In this document: positions 8,469 through 17,137 of the stretch, one piece after another
How positions within the stretch are numbered: position 1 is the stretch's first letter
Layout of the letters: each line of letters starts with the position of its first letter
NCBI GenBank assembly: GCA_016786765.1
Contig: JAEUUZ010000061.1
Coordinates: 1 to 62,945 of the forward strand
DNA from: Chitinophagales bacterium
GTDB lineage: Bacteria; Bacteroidota; Bacteroidia; Chitinophagales; LD1
Direction of reading: 5' to 3'
Length of the DNA: 62,945 bases
Notes under the pieces: model-generated
The model's database searches: none
What the model was told of the DNA's origin: nothing
What the model saw: the letters and a program-made list of their open reading frames with translations, nothing else
Made by a program: the position numbers and the translations under genes

Positions 8469-8563
8469 TTTGCGAGAGCGATGGCAGCGGAAATCCTCCG
8501 GCAATTCCTATTGACGGAGATTGCAGCGAACAGCGCGGTTCCGATTCCTAGAGGAACTCGCCC
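8469..8563 (+). repeat. Structured dispersed repeat, copy 2
   Basis: The best-preserved copy of the element. Order: GCGAGAGCGATGGCAGCGG (8472-8490) and AAATCC, a hairpin (TCCG-CAA 8497-8504 with TTG-CGGA 8511-8518, one G/A mismatch), core GATTGCAGCGAAC (8519-8531), then a second hairpin (GTTCC 8538-8542, GGAAC 8553-8557) and CTCGCCC. Copies lie at 133-203 and, inverted, at 42040-42138. It sits in the 170-base convergent gap between the YkuD_2 gene and the PurF-like gene, so it would be part of a 3' untranslated region. Confidence 0.75.
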
Positions 8564-8601
8564 AAATCTTAAATCATAAATAAAAAAATCGCAAACGCCT
8601 T

Positions 8602-10500
8602 TTAATAGGCTCTTTCGTTTTTGCCTTCCATGTAGTTGATGAATGCCTTGTTGGCTACGCGATTGCCACCAGGTGTTGGGTAATCGCCCGTGAAGTACCA
8701 ATCGCCAAGGTTTTTCGGACAAGCGATATGCAAGTTTTCGATGGTTTGATAGATCACTTGTACATCGGCAAAAATTTGTGGCGGACGAACAATCTCGGAG
8801 ATTTTCGCAGAAATTTCATCTACAGAAAACAGCTTGTACAATTGTTTTACATGGTTGATGTTTTCGGCTACCGGCTTAGCCAATTCGGCTTTGCAGAGTT
8901 CATACACGCGCTGCAATTCGCTTTCTTTTCCGTTCTCTTTGATGAGGGCAATCAATGCGCGGAAGGCAATAAAATCGTTCATGCGCGACATATCGATACC
9001 GTAACAATCGGGGAAACGAATTTGTGGAGCAGATGAAACAATGATGATGCGTTTCGGACTCAAACGGTCTAAAATACGAAGAATACTTTTTTGCAAAGTG
9101 GTACCGCGAACGATGGAATCGTCAATGACAACGAGCGTGTCTTGATTGGCGCGAACGCTGCCGTAGGTAATATCGTAGACATGCGACACCATTTCATCGC
9201 GCGAAGAATCATCGGTAATAAAGGTGCGCATTTTCACATCTTTCACCGCTATTTTTTCGATGCGCAGTTTCCAACGAATGAGTTTTTGTAATTCTTCGGA
9301 AGACAAGTGTGGATTGGCTTTGATGGCATCCACTTTTTGTTTAGTAAGATTATCTTCTACTCCTTTTATCAATCCGTAAAAGGCTACTTCCGCTGTGTTT
9401 GGGATGAAAGAGAACACCGTATTATCTACATCACCTTTTATACTTTCGAAAATTTGAGGTACTAATAATTCGCCCAATTTTTTACGCTCTTCGTAAATTT
9501 CGGCATCGGTACCGCGCGAGAAATAAATGCGTTCGAAGCTGCACGACTTGCGTTCACCGGGTTCTATGATTTTATCTTCTTTTACTCGTCCGTCTTTTTT
9601 TATCACCAACGCATGGCCCGGTGTAATTTCTTTGATTTGATCGAAGCGTACATTGAAGGCCGTTTGAATACAAGGGCGCTCGGAAGCTACTACCACAATT
9701 TCATCATCGGCATAATAGTAAGCCGGACGAATGCCGTTCGGGTCGCGCAATACAAAGGCATCGCCATGTCCGAACATACCTGCCATTGTAAAACCTCCAT
9801 CGAAATTTCGAGCGGCACGCGAAAGAATTCTACGCACGCTCAATTCCTTCACAATAAAATCGGTAATCTCTTTATTGCTGTAGCCTTGATCTTTGTATTT
9901 ATCGAAAATCACTTGCACTTCGGCATCCAAAAAGTGTCCGATTTTTTCCATTACCGTAATGGTATCGCTGCGTTCGATGGGGTGTTGGCCGAGGGTGATC
10001 AGGTTATCGAAGAGTTCATCTACATTCGTCATGTTGAAATTACCCGCCACGACTAGGTTTCGGGTCATCCAATTGTTTTCACGTAAGAAGGGATGGCAAT
10101 AGGAATCGTTATTTTTCCCGTAGGTGCCATAGCGTAAATGCCCTAATAGCAATTCACCCACGAATGGCACGTTGGCTTTGTACCAATCGGATTCGGCTTT
10201 TGGATTATCTAAAGGCTTTCGGTTCTTCGGAAAATGCGAAAACACATTATCGAAAATATCGACAATGGGCTGCTGTTTTACGGAACGGTAACGATTGATA
10301 AAAGGAGTTCCCGGAATTGGGTCGAGTTTAATCACCGCTGCACCGGCACCGTCTTGTCCGCGGTTGTGCTGCTTCTCCATCAACAAATACAGCTTGTTCA
10401 GCCCGTATGCCGGAGTACGGTATTTTTCTACATAATAATCTAAGGGCTTTAACAATCGGATAAGTGCGATTCCACACTCATGTTTTATTGCGTCACTCAT
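8602..10500 (-). CDS. purF: PurF-like amidophosphoribosyltransferase, long Bacteroidota form
   Basis: A class II glutamine amidotransferase joined to a phosphoribosyltransferase; the classical reaction is PRPP plus glutamine to 5-phosphoribosylamine, the first step of purine synthesis. The nucleophile Cys9 (HECGIAL) would be exposed after removal of eight residues. NRGQDGAG (46-53), GHLRYGTYG (120-128) and the PRPP loop LVVIDDSIVRGTT (456-468) are all intact. At 632 residues it exceeds the usual PurF of about 470-510; the extra length includes a charged helical insert near 380-420 and a C-terminal extension after about 550. Many Bacteroidota carry this long form besides a normal PurF, so it may be a paralogue; the symbol is therefore tentative. 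Confidence 0.82.
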   Translation of the reverse strand: MSDAIKHECGIALIRLLKPLDYYVEKYRTPAYGLNKLYLLMEKQHNRGQDGAGAAVIKLDPIPGTPFINRYRSVKQQPIVDIFDNVFSHFPKNRKPLDNPKAESDWYKANVPFVGELLLGHLRYGTYGKNNDSYCHPFLRENNWMTRNLVVAGNFNMTNVDELFDNLITLGQHPIERSDTITVMEKIGHFLDAEVQVIFDKYKDQGYSNKEITDFIVKELSVRRILSRAARNFDGGFTMAGMFGHGDAFVLRDPNGIRPAYYYADDEIVVVASERPCIQTAFNVRFDQIKEITPGHALVIKKDGRVKEDKIIEPGERKSCSFERIYFSRGTDAEIYEERKKLGELLVPQIFESIKGDVDNTVFSFIPNTAEVAFYGLIKGVEDNLTKQKVDAIKANPHLSSEELQKLIRWKLRIEKIAVKDVKMRTFITDDSSRDEMVSHVYDITYGSVRANQDTLVVIDDSIVRGTTLQKSILRILDRLSPKRIIIVSSAPQIRFPDCYGIDMSRMNDFIAFRALIALIKENGKESELQRVYELCKAELAKPVAENINHVKQLYKLFSVDEISAKISEIVRPPQIFADVQVIYQTIENLHIACPKNLGDWYFTGDYPTPGGNRVANKAFINYMEGKNERAY

Positions 10501-10519
10501 AGGATAGGTAGGTAAGGTG

Positions 10520-10549
10520 CGAAGTTAGCTTTTCAAACGGTACTGCAAA
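10520..10549 (-). promoter_or_regulatory. Promoter of the PurF-like gene
   Basis: Minus-strand TTTG (10549-10546), an 18-base spacer and TAACTTCG (10527-10520), one mismatch from TAnnTTTG. Transcription would start about 15 bases before the ATG at 10500. Confidence 0.5.
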
Positions 10550-10584
10550 AAATTAAAAAAATTTTGTAGTCTTAGGGTAGAAAT

Positions 10585-12273
10585 ATGGCTATTAACCAAA
10601 CCTTTAAGAACCTAAACCGTACGCGGGAAATCATTGGAGTACTCATTAAATGGGGCTTTGAAGATGTGGTGATTAATTCTACCCTGCGAAATCTAGTACC
10701 TGAGTCGACCCGCTTGAAATGGCTTAGAGATGACAAGCCTATTGAGCAGTACACCCGCTACGAACGTATCAGAATGGCCACTGTAGAGCTAGGGCCTACG
10801 TTTGTGAAGCTGGCACAGATTCTCAGCAACCGCCCCGATATTATTCCGGAGGGATTAGTTAAAGAATTCGAAAAACTACAAGATAAGGTACCGCCTGTTC
10901 CATTTAGCGAGGCGAAAGTGATTATTGAGCGCGAAACGGGCAAAAAAATTGAGGAATTGTTCGAGGAATTTAACGAAACGCCTTTGGCTTCGGCTTCGAT
11001 CGGACAAGTTTATAGAGCAAAATTGCGAACGGGTGAAGATGTGGTGGTGAAAGTACAACGCCCAACGGTAGCCGAGGTGATTGAGCAAGATTTGAACATC
11101 ATTAAAGATGCGGTGCGCAGAGCCGATCGGTATTTGCGTAAGCAGGGCTTTATTAATGCAGAAGATGTGGTGGCGGTGTTTGATCGCTCACTCACTAAAG
11201 AGTTGGATTACCGTAACGAAGCGCGAAATATTGATCGTTTTAGAACTACATACCGACATCGAAGAGATTTTTACATACCAAAAGCGTATCGCGAATATTC
11301 CACCGACAAAATTCTAATTATGGAATTTGTGAGTGGTTGCAAAATCACTGATATTGAGCAATTGAACAAGTGGGGCATTTCGGCAAAAGATGTGGTGGAG
11401 CGTGGAATGGATATTTACCTCACACAAATTTTTGAATTTGGTTATTTCCATGGCGATCCGCATCCGGGTAATATTTTGGTGCGTGAAGATGGAACTATTG
11501 TGTTGCTTGACTTTGGAATGATTGGTCAGTTGATGCCGAAAGATAAATATGCTTTTGCGGGTATTTTTATTTCGATGGCGCGCCATGATGCGCATGAAAT
11601 GGCGATGCAAATGCGAAAATTGGCCATTGAGGATAACATCACGGATATGCGTCAGTTCACCTACGACCTAAACGATTTGATTGAAGATTACGCATCGCTC
11701 GATGTGAGCGAAGCCAGTATACAAGACGTGATTACACGATTGCAAAAAATCATGTACGATTATCACATCACCGTGCCGGGTGGCGTATTTATTGTGTTCC
11801 GTGCCTTTGCCATTCTGGAAGGGATTGGAAAACTAATGTACCCGGGCTTTAAAACCTACGATTTTATTCGTCCGTATGGCCAACGCTTATTAACCGAGCA
11901 GTTGAAACCGGAGAATTTAATGAACGAATCGGTATCGAAATTTTCGAGCATTTATTCGTTCTTGAGTTCTTTGCCTGCCGATATCAAAAACATCTTGCAA
12001 AAAACGAACAATGGAAAAATCCATTTCGAAATTGAATTGCAAGGCTATGGTTACGCCCTCAAAAAATGGGACAGTATCACCAATAGAATGGTGATTACCT
12101 ATATTGTTTGTGCCTTGATAATAGGCTCTTCTATCGCATTACTGGGCAACTATGGCAATGAAATGAAATACTACTACGGCATTAATGCATGGAGTTTTAT
12201 TGGCTATAGTATTGCCGGTGGATTGTTTGTAGTGTTGTTGTACACGATTTTGCGAAGGAGGATTTACAAGTAG
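10585..12273 (+). CDS. UbiB/ABC1/ADCK-family protein kinase-like protein
   Basis: A 562-residue membrane-associated atypical kinase of the UbiB family, linked in other bacteria to isoprenoid quinone or lipid homeostasis. Seen in order: the N-terminal family motif GPTFVKLAQILSNRPD (canonical KxGQ, here KLAQ), the ATP-binding segment LASASIGQVYRAKL, VVVKVQRP with the Lys, catalytic HGDPHPGN and metal-binding LLDFGM. Two C-terminal transmembrane helices follow (about 505-525 and 535-555). The Gly-to-Ala change in KxGQ affects the motif that restrains activity in studied homologues. It diverges from the PurF-like gene with an 84-base gap. Confidence 0.9.
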   Translation: MAINQTFKNLNRTREIIGVLIKWGFEDVVINSTLRNLVPESTRLKWLRDDKPIEQYTRYERIRMATVELGPTFVKLAQILSNRPDIIPEGLVKEFEKLQDKVPPVPFSEAKVIIERETGKKIEELFEEFNETPLASASIGQVYRAKLRTGEDVVVKVQRPTVAEVIEQDLNIIKDAVRRADRYLRKQGFINAEDVVAVFDRSLTKELDYRNEARNIDRFRTTYRHRRDFYIPKAYREYSTDKILIMEFVSGCKITDIEQLNKWGISAKDVVERGMDIYLTQIFEFGYFHGDPHPGNILVREDGTIVLLDFGMIGQLMPKDKYAFAGIFISMARHDAHEMAMQMRKLAIEDNITDMRQFTYDLNDLIEDYASLDVSEASIQDVITRLQKIMYDYHITVPGGVFIVFRAFAILEGIGKLMYPGFKTYDFIRPYGQRLLTEQLKPENLMNESVSKFSSIYSFLSSLPADIKNILQKTNNGKIHFEIELQGYGYALKKWDSITNRMVITYIVCALIIGSSIALLGNYGNEMKYYYGINAWSFIGYSIAGGLFVVLLYTILRRRIYK

Positions 12274-12374
12274 TAGATTTCTTCAAACCAATCGCTCCGA
12301 CTTTATGATTTATTCCCAAAGTACAATCAATAGATTTTTGCTTATTTTTATACATCTACATAAATAAAAATCCT

Positions 12375-14216
12375 ATGCGCCTACTTTTATTCCTCTCTAT
12401 GTTATGTGTGGTAACCGTTGGAAAATCTTCCGGCAATCAAAACGAAAAAACACTTTCGTTGCTTATGAACGTCAATAAAGAGTGGATTAAACAATCGGAA
12501 TGGCAAAGCTCTATTGCAACGATAAAGGATAACAGCAACACAACATTCAACGATTGGATAGCAACACATTTAATGCTGGTTGAAAAAGTATTGCGCCACA
12601 GAGATGTGAGCAAACTCAATAAGGCTCAACAAGAAAACAGAACAAAATGTCTTAATGCTTTAAACGGTTATTGGAAAACCGGCAGCTTTCCCGTAAATGA
12701 TTATCTACTCTACAAAAACCCGGTGTTTATCGACAAAAAAGGAACACATTGTGCAGTAGGTTATTTAATGCAGCAAAGCAATGCAGAATGGCTCGCTCAA
12801 AAAATAGATGCGCAACAAAAATTTGCATATGTCAGCGAAATTAAAGCCCCTGAAGTTATAACATGGGCGAATGAAAATGGTTTTACAATTGATGAATTAG
12901 CATGGATTCAACCCGGCTATCCGCCAACAATTCCGGTTGAAGATTTAGATGAAGGCCTCGACAGCACTGTTAACTGTATGGTTGCCGACCCTACCGGACA
13001 ACGGATTTTTGTTGGTGGAACGTTTACATCTACAACCAAAGGACTTTCCTGTAATGGAATTGGAGTTTGGCAAAGTGGCTTTGCGGGTTGGAGCTGGACT
13101 AATTTAGGAAGTGGAGTAAATGGTGAAGTAAAAGCCATGAAAATCCACAATAACATCTTATATGTGGGTGGTACATTTACACAAGCCGGAGGAAAAAGCG
13201 CTACCAATATTGCTACCTACAACTTAACCACAAATGTTTGGAGTGCATTAGGCAGCTTAGATAGCACAGTCAATGCCATCGAAGTGTTTAATGGTGAAAT
13301 TTATGCGGGGGGGCAATTCACCGGACTACTATCGAAGTGGAATGGAGCGAATTGGGTGAACATCAACACAGGATTAATTTATGGAAACGAAGTAAGAGCG
13401 CTTAAAGCGTGGAATAACGAATTACAAATTGGAGGCGACTTGGAATTAGCTACTGGAGCACTTCGAAGATACGCAGCGACCTTTGACGGCAACTATATTG
13501 GACCTTCCGGCTTTGGGACTTTAACGCCCGTGAATAGTTTTGAAATCCATAATGGAGAACTTTTTGCGGGTTGCGACTTTGTTGCGGGTAACGATACTTG
13601 TCCATTGGCTTATTTTGATGGCGCTGATTGGAAGAAAGCAAATCTACCGATAAATTCACCATCACTTTTGTCCTACATGAATGGGAAATCAATCCATAAA
13701 TTATTATCGGTTGGCAATGCACTAATTTGTGGTGGCGATTTTGATGCCGGTTGGGGAATGACAGGTGGTAGTCACTTACTTTCGCTAACATGGACAACAA
13801 CGGGAACCGATAGAGATTACACCTTCGCCCCTTTAACCGCTTTGAACAAGCCTGTACATGCTATTGCTGTGTTTAATAATACGATTTTTTTGGGTGGAGC
13901 ATTTGACAAAAACATAATGCAACCTGTCCGCCACATTGCAAAGTTAGCCTATAATCCAAGCAGTATTGTATCGCCAACGAATGCTAAGCTAGAAGTATCA
14001 ATTGTTCCAAATCCTGCCGCTCACTTCATTTCATTTCAACTGGATAAAAATGCGCTAATTGATAAAGTGGAGGTTTATGATATGCAAGGTAAATTGGTTA
14101 GATCGGAAAACAACACAAAAAACACTTTAGATATCTCCACTCTTTCAACAGGAACTTATTTGGTGAATATTCATTCGGGCTTAACTATTTATCAAAACAA
14201 GTTTGTGAAGGAATAA
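12375..14216 (+). CDS. Secreted repeat protein with T9SS type A sorting domain
   Basis: A 613-residue secreted protein. A signal peptide (1-18) is followed by a distinctive N-terminal region of about 175 residues ending in GTHCAVGYLMQQS and later ELAWIQPGYPP. Next comes a beta-propeller-like array whose units carry the phrase (Y/F)(V/A)GG.F (LYVGGTFTQAGG, IYAGGQFTG, IFVGGTFTS, LICGGDFDA, IFLGGAFDK). The C-terminus is a standard T9SS type A tail (VPNPAAHFISFQL, VYDMQGKLV, LSTGTYLVNI, KFVKE). It is therefore predicted to be displayed on or released from the cell surface. Target and activity unknown. Confidence 0.88.
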   Translation: MRLLLFLSMLCVVTVGKSSGNQNEKTLSLLMNVNKEWIKQSEWQSSIATIKDNSNTTFNDWIATHLMLVEKVLRHRDVSKLNKAQQENRTKCLNALNGYWKTGSFPVNDYLLYKNPVFIDKKGTHCAVGYLMQQSNAEWLAQKIDAQQKFAYVSEIKAPEVITWANENGFTIDELAWIQPGYPPTIPVEDLDEGLDSTVNCMVADPTGQRIFVGGTFTSTTKGLSCNGIGVWQSGFAGWSWTNLGSGVNGEVKAMKIHNNILYVGGTFTQAGGKSATNIATYNLTTNVWSALGSLDSTVNAIEVFNGEIYAGGQFTGLLSKWNGANWVNINTGLIYGNEVRALKAWNNELQIGGDLELATGALRRYAATFDGNYIGPSGFGTLTPVNSFEIHNGELFAGCDFVAGNDTCPLAYFDGADWKKANLPINSPSLLSYMNGKSIHKLLSVGNALICGGDFDAGWGMTGGSHLLSLTWTTTGTDRDYTFAPLTALNKPVHAIAVFNNTIFLGGAFDKNIMQPVRHIAKLAYNPSSIVSPTNAKLEVSIVPNPAAHFISFQLDKNALIDKVEVYDMQGKLVRSENNTKNTLDISTLSTGTYLVNIHSGLTIYQNKFVKE

Positions 14217-14301
14217 TGTGTTTTTTTGGAGCTTAAATTTTATACAAATTACGCTTACGGACAATGTCATCAAAGTAGTTAACCCATCCCTCGCTATTAC
14301 A

Positions 14302-14865
14302 ATGAATAAGCAACTTTACGAACGATACAACAAATACAACAAAGAAGACCTCTTTGCCATTATGCTTACGCAACACCATTATGAACCGGAAGCGGTAGAA
14401 ACAGCGCGACAAGTGATTATAGAAAAAAATTGGTTGGATGAATTAAACGCATTATTCAATCAAGCAGACGAAGAAGATACACAGAAAAGTGAAGCGTTTG
14501 CAGAATTTCTAGCCAAGCGCGAAGAAGAAAAACGAAAGGCAGCAGAATATGCAGCCGATAAAAATGAATACTATATCCGTATTTCAGATTCCGCCATTTT
14601 TGAACAAGCGCTCACTACTGAAGGGATAGGTTTTTATAGTCCGGAAAGTGATACTGTTTTGATGGTAAACAATATTCCTTCTTATGCCTATTACATCAAA
14701 AATGAAAATGTGATACGCGTGGATGCTTTGTTGCAGGAATTAACATTAACACCCCCTGAAGCCGACAATACGTCAAGTGTAGCTGCAAGAAATTTTAAAA
14801 CCATGTTGAAGTTTATAATGGCAGGTATTATTGCCTATTTTTTGTATAAAAAATTCAACACTTAA
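14302..14865 (+). CDS. Hypothetical tail-anchored protein
   Basis: A 187-residue protein counted from MNKQLYERYNKY. An in-frame ATG at 14218 would add 28 residues right at the preceding stop codon, but those look like noncoding sequence. An N-terminal helical segment (YEPEAVETARQVIIEKNWL) and a long charged helix (FLAKREEEKRKAAEYAADK) lead to a small alpha/beta region (YYIRISDSAIFEQAL, YYIKNENVIRV) and one C-terminal transmembrane helix (about 165-182) ending in KKFNT. The middle loosely resembles small DUF2007-like signal-transducing domains, which I do not press. It is cotranscribed or merely downstream of the T9SS cargo. Confidence 0.6.
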   Translation: MNKQLYERYNKYNKEDLFAIMLTQHHYEPEAVETARQVIIEKNWLDELNALFNQADEEDTQKSEAFAEFLAKREEEKRKAAEYAADKNEYYIRISDSAIFEQALTTEGIGFYSPESDTVLMVNNIPSYAYYIKNENVIRVDALLQELTLTPPEADNTSSVAARNFKTMLKFIMAGIIAYFLYKKFNT

Positions 14866-14897
14866 CTAATTGCTTGGTAATCTTTCCTTATCTCATG

Positions 14898-15728
14898 CTA
14901 ACACGGATACTTCACATTCACATTCGTTTTAGAGGTATTTGCCCCAGACTGAACATCATACATCACTTTTGTAACTCGCCCATATTTATCAACTTCATAA
15001 CTGTAGGTGTAAGTAGCAGAAGAATTACGCGATGGAGTAGCCGGATATTCACTTGTAAATTTTTGTGTTTTCACTCTATTCTTGGAAGTGGGTTGTGTAG
15101 GTATCACTTCCATATAGCCTTGGAATCCGGCAAAGTAAGTTTGTGACTCATCGTATGTATATTCGATTAATTGCGTGTAATCGTCATTTAAAGTTCGCAC
15201 TCCGGTGAGGTAGTCAAAACTGAAATCTGTAATATACGTGCGAACACGCATCAAATTCTGATTATAAATACTTACTTGATTATCGCGTGTTACCTCGCGG
15301 ATAACATTTCCGTTGGCATGATACCCTTTGTAAACCGATTGCACCACATAGTTTTGCGCATTACGTGTAAAGGTTTCAATACCGGCAACAAGATTCGAGG
15401 TATTGTAGCTGGTTCGTTTAATCACATAGCCTGCAGCATTCAACTCATACACGGTTGTTTTCCGGTTAGTAGCAGGATCATAAAGATTGATAACGTTTCC
15501 TATATACTCGAACTTTTCATTATACCCGTTGGAGTATAAAGAGCTTTGCACTTGTCCGGATGCGGTATAGGTAAAATCGGTTGAAGAATAGAATGCGTTA
15601 GTTTGTGCATTAAACGAAGCTAATTGCTCAAAATTCCTACACTTGCTATCGAGGCTATCTTCTTTTTTACAAGATGCAATAGTTATTAGCATCGTTACTG
15701 CCACAATACATTTCATTAGCGTTTTCAT
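14898..15728 (-). CDS. Putative lipoprotein with YD-repeat-like strands
   Basis: A 276-residue protein starting at MKTLMKCIVAV, with a lipoprotein signal ending in IASC (Cys20) and then the KKEDS linker common to Bacteroidota lipoproteins. A longer frame start at 15770 would bury that signal. The mature part is beta-rich with spaced aromatic strands, such as FTYTASGQVQSSLYSNG, KFEYIGNVINLYD and TYTYSYEVDKYGRVTKV, which read like a degenerate RHS/YD-repeat wrap. It probably sits in the outer membrane facing the surface. It stands alone, convergent with the previous gene, and a 426-base gap follows on its 5' side. Confidence 0.72.
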   Translation of the reverse strand: MKTLMKCIVAVTMLITIASCKKEDSLDSKCRNFEQLASFNAQTNAFYSSTDFTYTASGQVQSSLYSNGYNEKFEYIGNVINLYDPATNRKTTVYELNAAGYVIKRTSYNTSNLVAGIETFTRNAQNYVVQSVYKGYHANGNVIREVTRDNQVSIYNQNLMRVRTYITDFSFDYLTGVRTLNDDYTQLIEYTYDESQTYFAGFQGYMEVIPTQPTSKNRVKTQKFTSEYPATPSRNSSATYTYSYEVDKYGRVTKVMYDVQSGANTSKTNVNVKYPC

Positions 15729-16154
15729 AATCCATTCATTTTTGTGTACAAGAAGTTGTTTACCCCACAAATGTTTTCATTATACCCTCAACAATGAAGT
15801 GGAATTAGTGTTATTTGTCATTCAAAAACAATCGTATTTCACAAAAAAATACAGCCTATCCTATTGATTTTATGCCTTTTACAATTTTACTATTGTAATT
15901 TTTTTGTGCGTGGTTATAACCCAAAGTTTACAATTCGATTCCAACAGCATTTCCAGATAGGCATTCATTTTTTGCCTTGCTTCAAGAATGGGCTATATTA
16001 AATGGATTGCTTCGAGTGGTTATCATCGAGTCCAGCCATTCATTTCGGCAACAATTAGTGCACAATTACACTTTAACAATTAAGCAGTTGATTTAAAAAC
16101 AATTACAATATTTTCCTTTTCAACTAATTCTCCATTTATTGAAATAAAAAAACT
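15729..16154. other. 426-base intergenic region, nothing definite
   Basis: This divergent gap must hold the promoters of the lipoprotein (left) and of the YjgN-M48 pair (right). The only structure I see is an AT-rich dyad (TTACAAT 15879-15885, ATTGTAA 15892-15898) followed by seven T. It has one G-C pair per stem and no transcript to terminate. No consensus -7 box was convincing, and no coding or RNA gene is visible. Confidence 0.5.
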
Positions 16155-17117
16155 ATGGAAGCAATAACACCTGCATCAAACCACAAATTTCGCTTTAATG
16201 GCGAAGGAGGCACTTATTTTGGAATCGTTTTTATTAATTGGGTCTTCACCGTTCTTAGTTTGGGATTATATTATCCTTGGGCAAAAGCAAAGAAACTGCA
16301 CTACCTTTATGGCGAAACAGAACTAGCGGATAGCCGTTTCAGTTTCACGGGTACCGGGGCAGAGATGTTCAAAGGCTTTATTAAAGCTGTATTGATGTTC
16401 GGTGCCCTTTATGCCATCTATTTTGGAGCCATTTTATCTAAAAAGCCGGCTATTATTTTTACAGGACTGTTTATTTTCTTGATTGGCTTTATGATTTTGA
16501 TTCCGATAGCCATCCATGGATCATTACGCTATCGTATGGCTAAAACCGAATATCGTGGTATTAGTTTCAGCTATACTGGAGACTTGAAAACCTTAGTAAA
16601 GCTCTATTGGAAGGGTATTTTCTTTTCCATTATTACGTTAGGTATCTATGGATCTTGGTTTCAAGTTACCATTCAAAAATATACTGCCGAGCATATTAAA
16701 TGGGGTGATAACAGTTTAGGCTTCAGTGGCGAAGGGTCGGATCTGTTTGTTACCAATTTAGTAGGCAGTATTCTGACAATTTTCACTATATATATTTATT
16801 CGTTTTGGTACATCAGAAACCTACATCAATTTTATATTAACAACCTTTACGTTCAACAAGGAGACTATCAGTACGCAATCCATACCAATATTACTGCAGG
16901 AGATTGTTTTAAAATAGCTATGTTTTATTTACTAGGATTGTTTACAGTGGGTATAATGATTCCGTTTGCTTCTATTTACGAAATGCGTGTTATGCTCGAG
17001 AACATTGAAATAGATGGCAACTTGAATTTGAACAACAGCAATAGAAGCGAAAATGCAACTAACGATGCAACCGGAGAAGATTTAGCCGATATGCTCGATT
17101 TAGATTTGACGTTGTAA
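16155..17117 (+). CDS. YjgN family (DUF898) membrane protein
   Basis: A 320-residue inner-membrane protein of the DUF898/YjgN family, whose function is not established. Family marks are FRFNGEGGTYFGI at the N-terminus and LSLGLYYPWAKAKKLHYLYG, repeated in related form as TLGIYGSWFQVTIQKYTAEH, an internal duplication with G(L/I)Y.(P/S)W. About six transmembrane segments can be drawn between residues 24 and 280. The tail is Asn-rich and acidic. It precedes an M48 metalloprotease by 20 bases on the same strand, so the two form an operon and probably act together in the membrane, which is inference from context. Confidence 0.9.
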   Translation: MEAITPASNHKFRFNGEGGTYFGIVFINWVFTVLSLGLYYPWAKAKKLHYLYGETELADSRFSFTGTGAEMFKGFIKAVLMFGALYAIYFGAILSKKPAIIFTGLFIFLIGFMILIPIAIHGSLRYRMAKTEYRGISFSYTGDLKTLVKLYWKGIFFSIITLGIYGSWFQVTIQKYTAEHIKWGDNSLGFSGEGSDLFVTNLVGSILTIFTIYIYSFWYIRNLHQFYINNLYVQQGDYQYAIHTNITAGDCFKIAMFYLLGLFTVGIMIPFASIYEMRVMLENIEIDGNLNLNNSNRSENATNDATGEDLADMLDLDLTL

Positions 17118-17137
17118 ATTGCATTTCAATTTAAGCT

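Noticed and set aside
15879-15905. AT-rich dyad followed by seven T, terminator-like
   Set aside because: Only one G-C pair in the stem and no plus-strand gene ends upstream, so it has nothing to terminate.
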